Below, piece after piece: positions 46,157-55,861 of a stretch of DNA of 64,000 bases (its first letter is position 1; each line of letters begins with the position of its first letter). This DNA comes from Actinomyces mediterranea (lineage in GTDB: Bacteria > Actinomycetota > Actinomycetes > Actinomycetales > Actinomycetaceae). The translations under genes and the position numbers were made by a program. Below the pieces are notes generated by a model. The model saw only the letters and a program-made list of their open reading frames with translations, ran no database searches and was not told where the DNA came from. The stretch is taken from NCBI RefSeq assembly GCF_900155595.1, contig NZ_FTPB01000003.1, positions 124,001 to 188,000 of the forward strand, read 5' to 3'.

Positions 46157-47372
46157 TTAAGCGGCTTTGGGGGTAACTGGGTCTGGCTTGGCGGGATCCT
46201 TGATGATGGAGTTTTCGAAGGTCACGGGTGTGTGCATTCCAAGTGATGAGTGTATGCGGCGCTGATTGTAGACTACTTTGATCCATTGTGCGACTGCCTT
46301 GCGTGCTTGATGACGTGTGAGCCACTTCTTTCGATCATAGAATTCGGTCTGTAGTGTTAACCAGAATGACTCCGACATGGCGTTATCGAAGCACACGCCA
46401 GTACGCCCCACGGATTGGGCGATCCCCAGATCCTGACAGACCCGCCATATCCGGTCACTGATGTACCGCCTCCCACGATCAGCATGGAATACAAGCCCCC
46501 CCCTTAGGGATCTCACCGCGCAACGTGTACGCCATCTGTAATGCTCGTTGTACCAGGTCAGTAGACTGGGTATCATCCATCGCCCAGCCAATCACACAGC
46601 GGGAATGACCATCACGCACCGCACACAGGTATAGCCAGCCTTCACCAGTGCGCAGATAGGTAATGTCACTGAGCCATACGCGGTTGAGCTCGCCAACATC
46701 AAACAACCGTTTAACCACGTCAGGCAATGTAGATTTCTTCTTCGACGCAATTGTGATCACCGGCACGAACACACGCGGCGAGATCCCCTCAACACCCATT
46801 ACTCTCATACATTTAGCCACGGTTTTCCTATTCACCTTGATACCCCTCTTAGCAAGCATCGCAGTGAATCGAGGAGCACCATAGACTTCATCAGAATCTT
46901 CCCAAAGCACATAAATATGCTGGTCAAGATCTTCAACAAATGCCTGACATGAATCAAGACCCATGTGTTTAGCGTCGTCTTTAGTCGCCCAGACGTAATA
47001 GCCGGAACGAAACACTTTTAAGAGTCTGGCCATACATATACTGCTGAAATGCGCCTTCTCCTGCTCCATTAGTTGAAACTTTTCCTCTCTCACTGCTTTG
47101 CAACGAAGAGAAGGCTGCAACTTTTGACAAGAACACGTTATCTAAACGAACCTCAGCACGCTCACGACGCAAACGAGCATCCTCAAAACGAAGATCAACT
47201 CCCCTCCAACCATCCTCACTACCCCATCGTTACCGCTCCCGCTTAACCCAATTACCCAGTAGCCCAACACTCACACCAAGCTCTGCAGCAACCCTAACAA
47301 TTAACCGACCAGACTCAATAACCAACCACGCAGCCTCCACCCGACACCCCGAAGCATACCTCCGACGTCATT
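46157..47372 (-). pseudogene. IS3-family transposase relic 2 (orfA with stop, orfB with frameshift)
   Basis: On the minus strand an orfA-like part (about 47372-47130) reads RRYASGCRVEAAWLVIESG, GVSVGLLGNWVKRER, then a TAA stop at 47232-47230, then RWGSEDGWRGVDLRFEDARL. orfB has the integrase core: WLSDITYL (first Asp), VFHADRGRRYIS (second Asp) and DNAMSESFWLTL (Glu), so the DDE triad is intact. It is split between 46479-47120 and 46157-46591 by an 8-G run at 46496-46503, where 7 Gs would restore one frame. GC content is visibly lower than the neighbours. Confidence 0.85.
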
Positions 47373-47461
47373 ACTGACTCATAATGAACATCCCCTCCCA
47401 CGGACACAACATCCGCACAAACCAGGCACCCACTACCCGAGAATAACCTCACCGCGAAGAC

Positions 47462-47560
47462 CTACGTATCGCGATCACCACCCGGATCAAACGCACCCAC
47501 CACCAACACTGTAAGCACAACCACCTCACACACTTAACCCCACCGAACACGAAAAGATCA
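47462..47560 (+). pseudogene. IS3-family transposase C-terminal relic 3
   Basis: The plus strand reads LRIAITTRIKRTHHQH then CKHNHLTHLTPPN, matching base-for-base in large part the C-terminal end of relic 1 (45935-46030). Only this fragment is left. It shows at least two insertions of the same transposase family in this gap. Confidence 0.65.
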
Positions 47561-48009
47561 CAACCACAACAACCCACCAAACTACATACCCACTATCACC
47601 CAAACCTACAACAGACCCCCAGCATCGTCATAGAGCAACATGACTTGCGGTGGCGAGTAGCTGTACTTGGGTCCGATCTGGGTCGTCACCATACTCGATG
47701 AAATCGGACCACCATCAGTCATTCGACCGTCAGGAGATGAGAGTGACGAAGATCGGAAAGGTGACCTCGATAGCATCTCCCGTATCGCGGACCATCACCA
47801 CAATGTCAAGGTCAGGCGTATCACGATTTCCATCATGAGATGACACAGCCTCAGTTCCCCAACAAGAAGCTTGTTCTCAACCACCAGTTTCCCTCAACAT
47901 GCTTCGTATGCCTGTTACCCGTATGCATTTCCAACGCGTCTTCACCCACGTCACACCACTGACGAGGCAGCAGTACACGGCGATCCCAGGGCATGTCCTG
48001 CTGCTGCGT
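47561..48009. other. Decayed DNA between the IS relics and DUF3046
   Basis: No intact gene. On the minus strand short readable pieces remain (TPDLDIVVMVRDTGDAIEV ending VTLIS with a stop at about 47731, then in another frame FIEYGDDPDRTQVQLLATAS). The sequence at 47728-47754 closely resembles the 3' end of clgR at 48230-48257, so part may be a duplicated fragment. Function unknown. Confidence 0.35.
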
Positions 48010-48231
48010 TCACCGCTCCTTCGGGTCGACGCGGTGGAGGAAACGAGCGGCCTCGTCGACGCCCATCTCATCGAGGAGGGCGTTCCACACCTGCTGCGGT
48101 TCGACATGGGCGTCGAGGGCATCGACGCAGGTACCGCCGAGGGCGGGGATGTACAGGTCCGAGGCGTAGGAACGACCGAGGGCGGGGCTGAAGACTGTGT
48201 CGACGCCCTCCCAGAACTCTGAGCGCTTCAC
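48010..48231 (-). CDS. DUF3046 protein
   Basis: 73 aa from a GTG at 48231, two bases after the clgR stop. Reads VKRSEFWEGVDTVFSPALG and HVEPQQVWNALLDEMGV, the DUF3046 pattern (small actinobacterial helical proteins, usually 60-75 aa, located between clgR and recA). Function unknown. Its conserved link with clgR and recA is kept here apart from the IS relics that now separate it from recA. Confidence 0.85.
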   Translation of the reverse strand: MKRSEFWEGVDTVFSPALGRSYASDLYIPALGGTCVDALDAHVEPQQVWNALLDEMGVDEAARFLHRVDPKER

Positions 48232-48233
48232 CG

Positions 48234-48548
48234 TCAGGAGATGAGGGTGACGGGGATCAGATCGTCCGGAACGGTATCGGGGACGACTGCGCCGTCGAGG
48301 AGCGCCATGCGGTCGGAGATCTCTCGCAGAACGAACCACAGGGGCACGCCGAGAGCCGTGCAGATCGCTTCGAGGAGTTCCGAGGAGGCCTCCTTCTGGC
48401 CGCGCTCGACCTCGGAGAGATATCCGAGGGAGACCTGGGCCATGGAGGACACTTCCCGCAGAGTGCGACCCTGGTGCTTGCGCAGTCCGCGCAGCACGTC
48501 GCCGAGCTCGGTACGCAGGAGCGGCGTTGAAGTACGGGAAGTGTTCAT
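48234..48548 (-). CDS. clgR: XRE-family regulator, ClgR/PopR type
   Basis: 104 aa. Cro/C1-type HTH at ~14-70: [40 protein letters not shown]. ClgR activates clp protease genes in actinobacteria and is itself a Clp substrate; here the C-terminal end is VTLIS, whose hydrophobic tail would suit degradation. Starts at ATG 48548 and is followed by DUF3046 after 2 bases. A perfect palindrome CACAGTC-GAA-GACTGTG lies upstream at 48593-48609. Confidence 0.88.
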   Translation of the reverse strand: MNTSRTSTPLLRTELGDVLRGLRKHQGRTLREVSSMAQVSLGYLSEVERGQKEASSELLEAICTALGVPLWFVLREISDRMALLDGAVVPDTVPDDLIPVTLIS

Positions 48549-48592
48549 ACCCCGACTCTAGACCGAGTGGGCGCACCCGTGCATCTTCAATC

Positions 48593-48609
48593 CACAGTCG
48601 AAGACTGTG
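48593..48609. promoter_or_regulatory. Palindrome upstream of clgR
   Basis: CACAGTC-GAA-GACTGTG, a perfect 7-bp inverted repeat, lies 45 bases before the clgR ATG and 105 before the pgsA end. Candidate site for ClgR autoregulation or another regulator. It does not match the CGC-N5-GCG ClgR core I recall. Confidence 0.45.
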
Positions 48610-48713
48610 AAACAGTATCCACCCCGCCGCGTGCAACGACTTTTCCGCTTAATAGAGCCATTTGACATAAAACTGAATATCTGCTGAGAACCTGTGAATT
48701 GCGTCGCCCAGAC

Positions 48714-49343
48714 TCAACTTTGCTCGTTGGACGCTCTCCACAGGCGAACGCCCTCGGACACATACACCCAGCCCGACCAGAGGGTCACGATCAAAGCGAG
48801 CCCCACGACGATAAGTCCGGCGATGGAGAACCCACGGGCGATGGGCGCCACCGCGTCATAGCGCTGCGCGATCGCATCCCACGGGATGAGCAGCAGCCAG
48901 ATGCCGAGGATCTGCAGCACAGTCTTGAGCTTGCCGCCCTTATTCGCCGACACGACGATATCGCGGCGCAGCAGCACCGCGCGCAAAGCCGTAATACCCA
49001 GCTCGCGCACCGCGATGAGGATCGTCACCCACCACGGCAGGATGTCCGCCAGGGACAGGACGGCGAAGGCCGACAGGGTGAGCGCCTTATCCGCGATCGG
49101 GTCTGCGATGCGCCCGAAGTCGGTGACGAGGTTGTGCGAGCGGGCGATGTGCCCGTCGAGTTGATCCGTGGCGGCGGCGACCATGAAGATGATAACCGCC
49201 CACCACCTGAGCGGCTCCCCGGACTGCAGCGCGAGGAGGATGAACACGGGCACCAAGACGAGGCGCAGAACAGTCAGCGCATTGGGCAGGTTCACCAACG
49301 ATGCCTTCTGGTCATGCCGACGCTGCGACACATTGTCATCCAT
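48714..49343 (-). CDS. pgsA: CDP-diacylglycerol--glycerol-3-phosphate phosphatidyltransferase
   Basis: 209 aa from the ATG at 49343, preceded by GGAGCGAGG. CDP-alcohol phosphotransferase with about six membrane helices. The family motif D-x2-DG-x2-AR-x8-G-x3-D-x3-D is DQLDGHIARSHNLVTDFGRIADPIAD (about residues 60-85, given in parts). Makes phosphatidylglycerol phosphate, the first step to PG and cardiolipin. Its stop is followed by clgR after a short gap; the usual partner pncC is missing from here. Just downstream of ftsK on the same strand (23-base gap). Confidence 0.93.
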   Translation of the reverse strand: MDDNVSQRRHDQKASLVNLPNALTVLRLVLVPVFILLALQSGEPLRWWAVIIFMVAAATDQLDGHIARSHNLVTDFGRIADPIADKALTLSAFAVLSLADILPWWVTILIAVRELGITALRAVLLRRDIVVSANKGGKLKTVLQILGIWLLLIPWDAIAQRYDAVAPIARGFSIAGLIVVGLALIVTLWSGWVYVSEGVRLWRASNEQS

Positions 49344-49366
49344 GACCTCGCTCCTCTCTCGTGCGC

Positions 49367-52084
49367 TCAGCGGCCCGTGAGCTGCCATGCGTCTTCGTCT
49401 CCTTCCGGGTCCTCGTCGATCCAGTCGGGCACATTCCCACCGAAGTCATGTCCAGCATAAGGGTCCGACGAAGACGAGGCACTGCGTGTGTCATCAGCCG
49501 GTGCATGTGCGAGCGGGGTGAGCGCCTCGTCGCCCTCGTCCGCTCCCCCATCCGACACCGGATCCGGCTGTTCCGCGGTCGCGGCCTCGCCCAGCGAGGT
49601 CGACTCCCCCCGCAGCATGGCGAGCACCTCGGGCAGCTGCTCGGGCTGCACGAGGACCTGACGCGCCTTCGACCCCTCGGAAGGGCCGACGATGTCACGC
49701 GACTCCAACAAGTCCATGAGGCGTCCGGCGCGCGCGAAGCCGACCCGCAACTTCCTTTGAAGCATCGAGGTCGACCCCAACTGCGTAGAGACGACCAGTT
49801 CCGCCGCCTGCAACAGATCGTCGAGATCATCGCCGATATCCTCAGCGACCTTCGTCGTCTTCTGCTCGACGACGACATCATCGCGGTAGTGCGGCCGCAT
49901 CTGTTCCTTCACGTGGGCGACAACCTTATGGATCTCCGACTCCGAGACCCATGCGCCCTGGACGCGCATCGGTTTCGATGCCCCCGCCGGGAGGTAGAGG
50001 GCGTCACCCTGACCGATGAGCTTCTCCGCACCCGGCTGGTCGAGGATCGTGCGCGAGTCCGTTAGCGACGAGGTCGCGAAGGCGAGCCTGGAGGGGATAT
50101 TCGCCTTGATGAGACCCGTGACGACATCGACCGACGGGCGCTGCGTGGCGAGCACCAGGTGAATGCCCGCTGCTCGGGCCAACTGTGTGATCCTCTGGAT
50201 GGATGCCTCCACATCGCGGGGCGCCACCATCATGAGGTCGGCGAGTTCGTCGACGACGACCAGCAGATACGGGTAGGGGCGCAGCGTCCGCTCCAAGCCG
50301 GGCTTAGCCTGTACCTGTCCCGAGGCGACCGCCTTATTGAAGTCGTCGATGTGCTTGAAGCCGTAATCCGACAGGTCGTTGTAACGCGCGTCCATCTCCC
50401 GCACCACCCATTCGAGGGCCTCGGCGGCCTTCTTCGGGTCAGTGATGATCGGCGAGATGAGATGCGGGATTCCCTCGTAGATGGTGAGTTCGACGCGCTT
50501 GGGGTCAACAAGGATCATACGGACCTCGTTGGGTGTCGCACGCATCATGATCGACGTGATCATCGAGTTGACGAAGCTCGACTTACCCGAACCGGTCTGG
50601 CCGGCGACCAGTAGGTGCGGTGTCTTCGCCAGGTTCGTCACGACATACCCGCCCTCGACGTCTTTCCCAACGCCGACGACGAGGGGATGCTGATTGCGCA
50701 GTGCCGCACCCGAGCGGAGCACATCGCCCAGGGCGACATTTTCACGGTCGGTGTTGGGGATCTCGATGCCGATCGCGGACTTGCCGGGGATCGGCGCGAG
50801 GATGCGCACATCGGCTGAGGCCACCGCGTAGGCGATGTTCTTCGACAGGTTCGTCAACTTGTCGACCTTGACCCCCGACCCGAGAACGACCTCGTAGCGG
50901 GTGACCGTCGGTCCGCGGGAGAAGCCCGTCACCTGCGCGTCAATCTTGAAGTCGTTGAACACCTGGCCGAGGGCGCGCACCACCTGGTCGTTGACGGTGG
51001 AGCGGGTCTTGTGGGGCGGACCCGTCACGAGGAGCGCATCATCGGGCAGCGTATAGGTGATCGACTCGTCGAGGTCGGGCTGGACCTCGGCACCATCGGG
51101 GGCGGGGGTGATCGGCGGCGGGGTGATCGACGGTGTGGACGCGGTCGGGGCGTCGGCCTCGTTCGTCAACGGCGCGAATTGCTCGGTAGGGGCGTCTGGC
51201 GCCGATGGGGACACTCCGATCGCGAGCTGCGTCGCAGTATCGTCGCCCGCGGGCGCATTGGTGAGCAGCACGGCCTCGTCGTGGGAGGACTCTAGCTGCG
51301 CAGTGCGGAAGGACTCGTCCCCATCGTACTGATCGAGGAAGGGGTCATCGCCCGCTGCGAGCCCCTCGCGCAGGCGTGAGCGCGCGGACTGGGCATCATC
51401 CGATGACGAGTCGGGGCGTGTTCTGCGACTCAGCACATCCCACAGGCGACGCGCCCTATCGGGGACATCGGCAACGCGCGTCCGAGTCGCCAGCAGCAGC
51501 GAATAGACGAAGAGCAGGACGAGGACGGCGCCCGCCCCCCATGCGGATAGGAGGATCGTGAGGGGGCGCGCGATGAACCAGCCGATCAGTCCCCCGGCAC
51601 CCTCGATCGCCTCGAAATCCTGCGCCGACGGATTGCCCTGGCTGACGTGCACGAGGCCCGTCAGCGCGACAACGATTCCGAGACCGCCCGCCACATGATG
51701 CGGCAGAGCGTGATTGCCGCTGCGAGCCCGGAACAATTCGACGGAGAATCCGATGAGGGCGATGGGCACGACGACGGAGAAGAGCCCCACGGCCCCGGCT
51801 GCCCCGTGATGGATGAAATCGCCGGCCTGTCCGGAGATGCGGAACCACTCCCGCAGCGCGACGAGAATACCAGCCGCCAGGCACACGAATGCAAGCGCAT
51901 CGCGCTTCACCTGTGCATCGGTTACCCTCCAAGCGGTGATCGCCGCTATGAACGCCCGCCCGCCCGCCGCGAAGAAGCGCGCGAGCAGTCCTGATTGATT
52001 CATCGCCGAAGAAGAAGCCGAAGAGGTCCGCCCGGACTGGGCGTTCCTCCCCTTCTTCCCCGAAACAGGGGTACGTGATGCCAT
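49367..52084 (-). CDS. ftsK: DNA translocase FtsK/SpoIIIE
   Basis: 905 aa. Four N-terminal membrane helices (~35-185), then a long Pro/Ala/Thr-rich linker (~210-355), then the translocase motor: alpha domain (~360-450, ending KSAIGIEIPNTDRENVALGD), beta domain with Walker A VAGQTGSGKSSFVNSMI (~490-506), Walker B LVVVDELADLMMV (~600-612), and the C-terminal gamma winged helix (~765-840, QRKLRVGFARAGRLMDLLES), which binds KOPS DNA. Moves chromosomes at the septum. Stops 23 bases before pgsA. Confidence 0.97.
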   Translation of the reverse strand: MASRTPVSGKKGRNAQSGRTSSASSSAMNQSGLLARFFAAGGRAFIAAITAWRVTDAQVKRDALAFVCLAAGILVALREWFRISGQAGDFIHHGAAGAVGLFSVVVPIALIGFSVELFRARSGNHALPHHVAGGLGIVVALTGLVHVSQGNPSAQDFEAIEGAGGLIGWFIARPLTILLSAWGAGAVLVLLFVYSLLLATRTRVADVPDRARRLWDVLSRRTRPDSSSDDAQSARSRLREGLAAGDDPFLDQYDGDESFRTAQLESSHDEAVLLTNAPAGDDTATQLAIGVSPSAPDAPTEQFAPLTNEADAPTASTPSITPPPITPAPDGAEVQPDLDESITYTLPDDALLVTGPPHKTRSTVNDQVVRALGQVFNDFKIDAQVTGFSRGPTVTRYEVVLGSGVKVDKLTNLSKNIAYAVASADVRILAPIPGKSAIGIEIPNTDRENVALGDVLRSGAALRNQHPLVVGVGKDVEGGYVVTNLAKTPHLLVAGQTGSGKSSFVNSMITSIMMRATPNEVRMILVDPKRVELTIYEGIPHLISPIITDPKKAAEALEWVVREMDARYNDLSDYGFKHIDDFNKAVASGQVQAKPGLERTLRPYPYLLVVVDELADLMMVAPRDVEASIQRITQLARAAGIHLVLATQRPSVDVVTGLIKANIPSRLAFATSSLTDSRTILDQPGAEKLIGQGDALYLPAGASKPMRVQGAWVSESEIHKVVAHVKEQMRPHYRDDVVVEQKTTKVAEDIGDDLDDLLQAAELVVSTQLGSTSMLQRKLRVGFARAGRLMDLLESRDIVGPSEGSKARQVLVQPEQLPEVLAMLRGESTSLGEAATAEQPDPVSDGGADEGDEALTPLAHAPADDTRSASSSSDPYAGHDFGGNVPDWIDEDPEGDEDAWQLTGR

Positions 52085-52165
52085 GATGCTTCGACGCTAC
52101 CGCGACGCCAACTCAGCCCCGAACAGGCGCGCCGATGAGGCCCGAAGCGCGAGAACCTCACGTTT

Positions 52166-53113
52166 CTAAAAGATGATGCCGGTCGCAGAACCCGTCTCGA
52201 GGACGTGGTTGATCTGATCGAGGGCCGGTACGGGCAGCGCGGACTCGTGGCTGATCGCAATGGCGGCCCCCGCATTCGCCATGAGGCACGCCTCCTCCAG
52301 ATCCTTGCCGCGCAGCAGCTGCGCGCACATGGTCGCGATATGCGTATCGCCGACACCCGCAGTATCTGCGATATGCGTCTCGAATGGGGGGATCTGCAGG
52401 CGCAGTTCACCCCGGCCGAGCTGAACCTCGCAGCCCATCCTGCCGGTGCGCCTCACAAGCGCCGCCTCCGGCTTCATGAGGGTGCGAATCGACAGGCCCG
52501 ACTCATATTTGGCGAGAATCGCCGTCAGGGCGGCCGCCTCACGCACATTCATCGTCACGATATCGGCCCGTCCGAGCAGTTGGTGCCAGCATTCGACGGG
52601 CACCTGCTCGACGGCGGGCGACACGGCGACGACGAGCGTCACCGACGAGGGCAAGGCGGCCCCCCACCCGGCGAGGACCTTCGCCGAATGCGGGTTCGCC
52701 AAGTCGGAGGCGGTGATGTGGATGAGGTCCCCGGGGGTGAGGACGAGGCGGTCCAATGCCGTGCGCGAGGGTTCGGACTCGACGCCCGCCGTCACAATGG
52801 ACGTCATCGACCCGTCGGGCTCGATAAGCTGGATCGCAACACCAATGTCGCCGACGAGTTCCTGCGTGAGGACCGTGATCCCCTCGGCGATGAGCTGCTG
52901 GCGCACCGTGTACGAGTTCGGGCCCGTCCCCAGGGGCGACGCCATTGCGGCGGATATCCCCTGGGCGGCGACCGCGCTCAGCGTGGTGAAGCCGCCGCCC
53001 GGCCTCGAACTGGCCGCATCGGCGTGGATCGAGGCACCGCGCACCGGGGAATGCGCGATGTGCATGGGCAGGACCAGCACTACTGAGTGGGTGGAAACGA
53101 AGCGAGCGGTCAT
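52166..53113 (-). CDS. PfkB-family carbohydrate kinase
   Basis: 315 aa. Ribokinase fold. GGGFTTLSAVAAQGISAAMA (~39-58) fits the substrate-binding GG segment, and IADTAGVGDTHIATM (~249-263) is the ATP/anion-hole motif where the usual DTxGAGD reads DTAGVGD; the catalytic Asp is kept. The substrate is not predictable. Begins at an ATG at 53113, 22 bases downstream of rnj, and lies on the same strand as the rnj and ftsK genes. Confidence 0.82.
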   Translation of the reverse strand: MTARFVSTHSVVLVLPMHIAHSPVRGASIHADAASSRPGGGFTTLSAVAAQGISAAMASPLGTGPNSYTVRQQLIAEGITVLTQELVGDIGVAIQLIEPDGSMTSIVTAGVESEPSRTALDRLVLTPGDLIHITASDLANPHSAKVLAGWGAALPSSVTLVVAVSPAVEQVPVECWHQLLGRADIVTMNVREAAALTAILAKYESGLSIRTLMKPEAALVRRTGRMGCEVQLGRGELRLQIPPFETHIADTAGVGDTHIATMCAQLLRGKDLEEACLMANAGAAIAISHESALPVPALDQINHVLETGSATGIIF

Positions 53114-53135
53114 GGGAGTATCGTCGTCCTATCCG

Positions 53136-54827
53136 TCACTGCTCGACGACGACGGGCACGATCATCGGGCGGCGGCGCAACCTGCGCGCCACCCAGCGAC
53201 CGATGACGCGGCGCATCGCCTGCTGCAGGATGTACGGATCCTTACCGCCCGGGGACGCCGCCTCTTTCAGCGCCGCATCAACATCGGGCAGGATCTCGTC
53301 GAAGACGGACTCGTCCTCGGCCATGCCGATCGCGCGGATCGTCGGACCGGAGAGCACCGCCCCCGAATCGTGTTCGACGACCGCGTAGACGCTGATGAAT
53401 CCTTCAGAACCGAGAGTGCGCCTGATCTCGAGTTCCTCCTCGGAGATCTCCCCGATTGAGCGCCCGTCGACGTACACGTACTCGCAGGGGACGGCTCCGC
53501 TGATCGATGCCTGCCCGTCGCACAGGTCGACGCACACTCCCCCGTCGGCGAGGACGACCCTGGCGGGGTCGACCCCCGTGGATGCGGCGAGCTTGCCGTT
53601 GGCGACCAGATGGCGCAATTCGCCGTGGATCGGCATGACATTGCGGGGGCGGACGAGGTTGTAGAAGGTGAGCAATTCACCCTGGCATGCGTGCCCGGAG
53701 ACGTGGACCTTCGCATTTCCGCGGTGGAAGACCTTGGCGCCCAGGCGCGTGAGGTCGTTGATGACGCGGTTGACGTCGGTCTCATTGCCGGGGATGAGGG
53801 AGGCAGCGATGATGACGGTGTCCCCCGCTTCGAGGGTCACGGACTTGTGGGAGCCGGAGCTCATGCGGGCCAGTGCCGCCATCGGTTCTCCCTGCGAGCC
53901 GGTCGCCATGTACACGCGTTTATCGGGTTCGAGGGCGGCGATCTCCCCCATGTCGACGATAAGGCCCTCGGGGGCGGTGAGGTAGCCCTTGTCTTGGGCG
54001 ATGCGCATATTGCGCTCCATGGAGCGCCCGACGAGGGCGACATGGCGCCCCGCATTCGCAGCGGCGTTGATAACTTGCTGGACGCGGTGCACGTGGGAGG
54101 CGAAGGAGGCGACGACGACCTGCCCGGTCGCCTCGTTGATGATGCGGTCGAGGACGGGGCCGATTTCGCGTTCGGAGGGGATGAACCCGGGAACTTCGGA
54201 GTTCGTCGAGTCGATCATGAACAGGTCGACGCCCTCCGAACCGATGCGGCCGAGCGCGGGCAGGTCGGTGGGGCGCCCGTCGAGAGGCTGATGGTCAATC
54301 TTGAAGTCGCCGGTGATGAGGACGGTTCCGGCGCTGGTGCGCGCGCACACGGCGAGGGCGTCCGGGATGGAATGGGTGACCTGCACGAATTCGAGGTCGA
54401 AGGGGCCGACCGTCACACGGTCGCCGCTCTTGACGACGTGCATGTCCCCGGCGGGGAGGCGGTGCTCACGCAGTTTCGGCTCGGTGAACGCCAATGTCAG
54501 GTCGGAGCCGTAGATCGGGATGTCGTCGCGGAGCTTGAGCAGGTAGGGGACGGCGCCGATGTGGTCCTCGTGTCCGTGGGTGAGCACCATGCCCACGACG
54601 TCTTCGAGGCTGTCCTCGATCCACGTGAAGTCGGGGAGGATGAGGTCGACGCCGGGCTGGTAGACCTCGGGGAAAAGGACGCCGCAGTCGACGATGAGCA
54701 GCTTCCCGTCGCATTCGAGGACGTTCATATTGCGTCCGACCTCGCCCAGGCCGCCCAGTGGGATGACACGCAGCGCGCCGTCCTCGAGGGGCTCGGGCGC
54801 GGACAGGTTTTCGTACAGAGGCTTCAT
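53136..54827 (-). CDS. rnj: Ribonuclease J
   Basis: 563 aa. Metallo-beta-lactamase and beta-CASP nuclease: HGHEDHIG (residues 84-91) binds zinc, then TGDFKIDH (~172-179), the beta-CASP region with GSQGEPMAALARM (~309-321) and SGHACQGEL (~376-384), and a C-terminal domain. It is a 5'-3' exoribonuclease and endonuclease in RNA decay and rRNA maturation. Starts at ATG 54827. dapA upstream and rnj order is common in actinobacteria. Confidence 0.96.
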   Translation of the reverse strand: MKPLYENLSAPEPLEDGALRVIPLGGLGEVGRNMNVLECDGKLLIVDCGVLFPEVYQPGVDLILPDFTWIEDSLEDVVGMVLTHGHEDHIGAVPYLLKLRDDIPIYGSDLTLAFTEPKLREHRLPAGDMHVVKSGDRVTVGPFDLEFVQVTHSIPDALAVCARTSAGTVLITGDFKIDHQPLDGRPTDLPALGRIGSEGVDLFMIDSTNSEVPGFIPSEREIGPVLDRIINEATGQVVVASFASHVHRVQQVINAAANAGRHVALVGRSMERNMRIAQDKGYLTAPEGLIVDMGEIAALEPDKRVYMATGSQGEPMAALARMSSGSHKSVTLEAGDTVIIAASLIPGNETDVNRVINDLTRLGAKVFHRGNAKVHVSGHACQGELLTFYNLVRPRNVMPIHGELRHLVANGKLAASTGVDPARVVLADGGVCVDLCDGQASISGAVPCEYVYVDGRSIGEISEEELEIRRTLGSEGFISVYAVVEHDSGAVLSGPTIRAIGMAEDESVFDEILPDVDAALKEAASPGGKDPYILQQAMRRVIGRWVARRLRRRPMIVPVVVEQ

Positions 54828-54921
54828 GACTCTAAGTGTGCCACGCCCCGACGCCGCCCCGGCTCCCAGCGCCCGAGCTGACGCATTTGCCCGCCCTCCG
54901 CACCAGGGTGTTCAGTCCCCA

Positions 54922-55818
54922 TCAGAGGAGCTCAGCGGCCTCGAGGGCGCGTCGCAGGCGGTCGACCTCGTCATCAGATGCGGGCACGAGCGGCAAGCGC
55001 ACGGTCGGAGTGCCGATGAGGCCCTGGAGGTGGACGGCGTGCTTCGCCATGACGGCCCCCTGGCCGCCGCCCATGATCGCACTGACGAGGGGGCGCAGCG
55101 AATAGGCGAGCTCTCGCGCCTCCCACACCTGGTCCGCGTCGAGCAGGTCGATCATGCGGCGGTAGCGGGATGCGGCGACGTGGCCGACGACTGACACGAA
55201 ACCGGAGGCTCCGCCCGTCATCCACGCGAAGTTGAGCCCGTCATCGCCCGAGTAGTATTCGAGGCCGGTGCGGTGCATGCGCTCCACACCCTGTTCGACG
55301 TTCCCCGTCGCATCCTTGACCGCCCTGATCCGCGGATGCGTCGCCAGATCGTCGAGGGCGGAGTCTGAGAATGCGAGTCCGGTGCGCCCGGGGATGTCGT
55401 AGAGCATGACCGGCAGGTCGGTGGCGTCGGCGATGGCGCGCACATGTGCGATGAGGCCCGCCTGCGAGGGGCGGTTGTAGTAGGGGGACACGACGAGCAG
55501 GCCGTCCGCGCCGTGGGCCTGGGCGCCCTCGGCGATGCGGACCGCATGCGCCGTGTCGTTCGAGCCGGCGCCGCACAGGATGAACGCCTGATCCCCGACG
55601 GCCTCCTTCACGGCGACGGTGAGGTCGTTCTTCTCCGGCTGGTGGGTCGTCGGCGACTCGCCGGTGGTTCCGGACAGAAGGATCGTGTCGCAACCGTCGA
55701 GGACGAGTTTGCGGGCGAGGCGCTGCGCGGAGTCGAGGTCGATGCTGCCATCTGCATGGAAGGGCGTGACCATCGCGGGGGCGAGGGATCCGAACAGGCG
55801 CGGGGGGATGTGACTCAT
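54922..55818 (-). CDS. dapA: 4-hydroxy-tetrahydrodipicolinate synthase
   Basis: 298 aa. TIM-barrel aldolase: condenses pyruvate with aspartate semialdehyde. Key residues: SGTTGESPTTHQPEK (~49-63), LLVVSPYYNRPSQAG with catalytic Tyr (~106-120), the Schiff-base Lys in RIRAVKDATGN (~162-172), and GGASGFVSVVGH (~199-210). First committed step of the lysine branch; dapB is nearby with a GNAT gene between them. Confidence 0.96.
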   Translation of the reverse strand: MSHIPPRLFGSLAPAMVTPFHADGSIDLDSAQRLARKLVLDGCDTILLSGTTGESPTTHQPEKNDLTVAVKEAVGDQAFILCGAGSNDTAHAVRIAEGAQAHGADGLLVVSPYYNRPSQAGLIAHVRAIADATDLPVMLYDIPGRTGLAFSDSALDDLATHPRIRAVKDATGNVEQGVERMHRTGLEYYSGDDGLNFAWMTGGASGFVSVVGHVAASRYRRMIDLLDADQVWEARELAYSLRPLVSAIMGGGQGAVMAKHAVHLQGLIGTPTVRLPLVPASDDEVDRLRRALEAAELL

Positions 55819-55861
55819 GGTGTGAGCATATGCACGTCCGAGGCCGTTTCACATCCTGTGT

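Noticed and set aside
46479-46591. Programmed frameshift in IS3 orfB at the G8 run
   Set aside because: IS3 elements use a shift between orfA and orfB, usually at an A-rich site, not within orfB; the orfA stop also shows decay.
48639-48713. A small gene between pgsA and clgR, where cinA usually lies
   Set aside because: The gap is only promoter-length and has no open frame with a start site; pncC was found at 39162-39656 instead.
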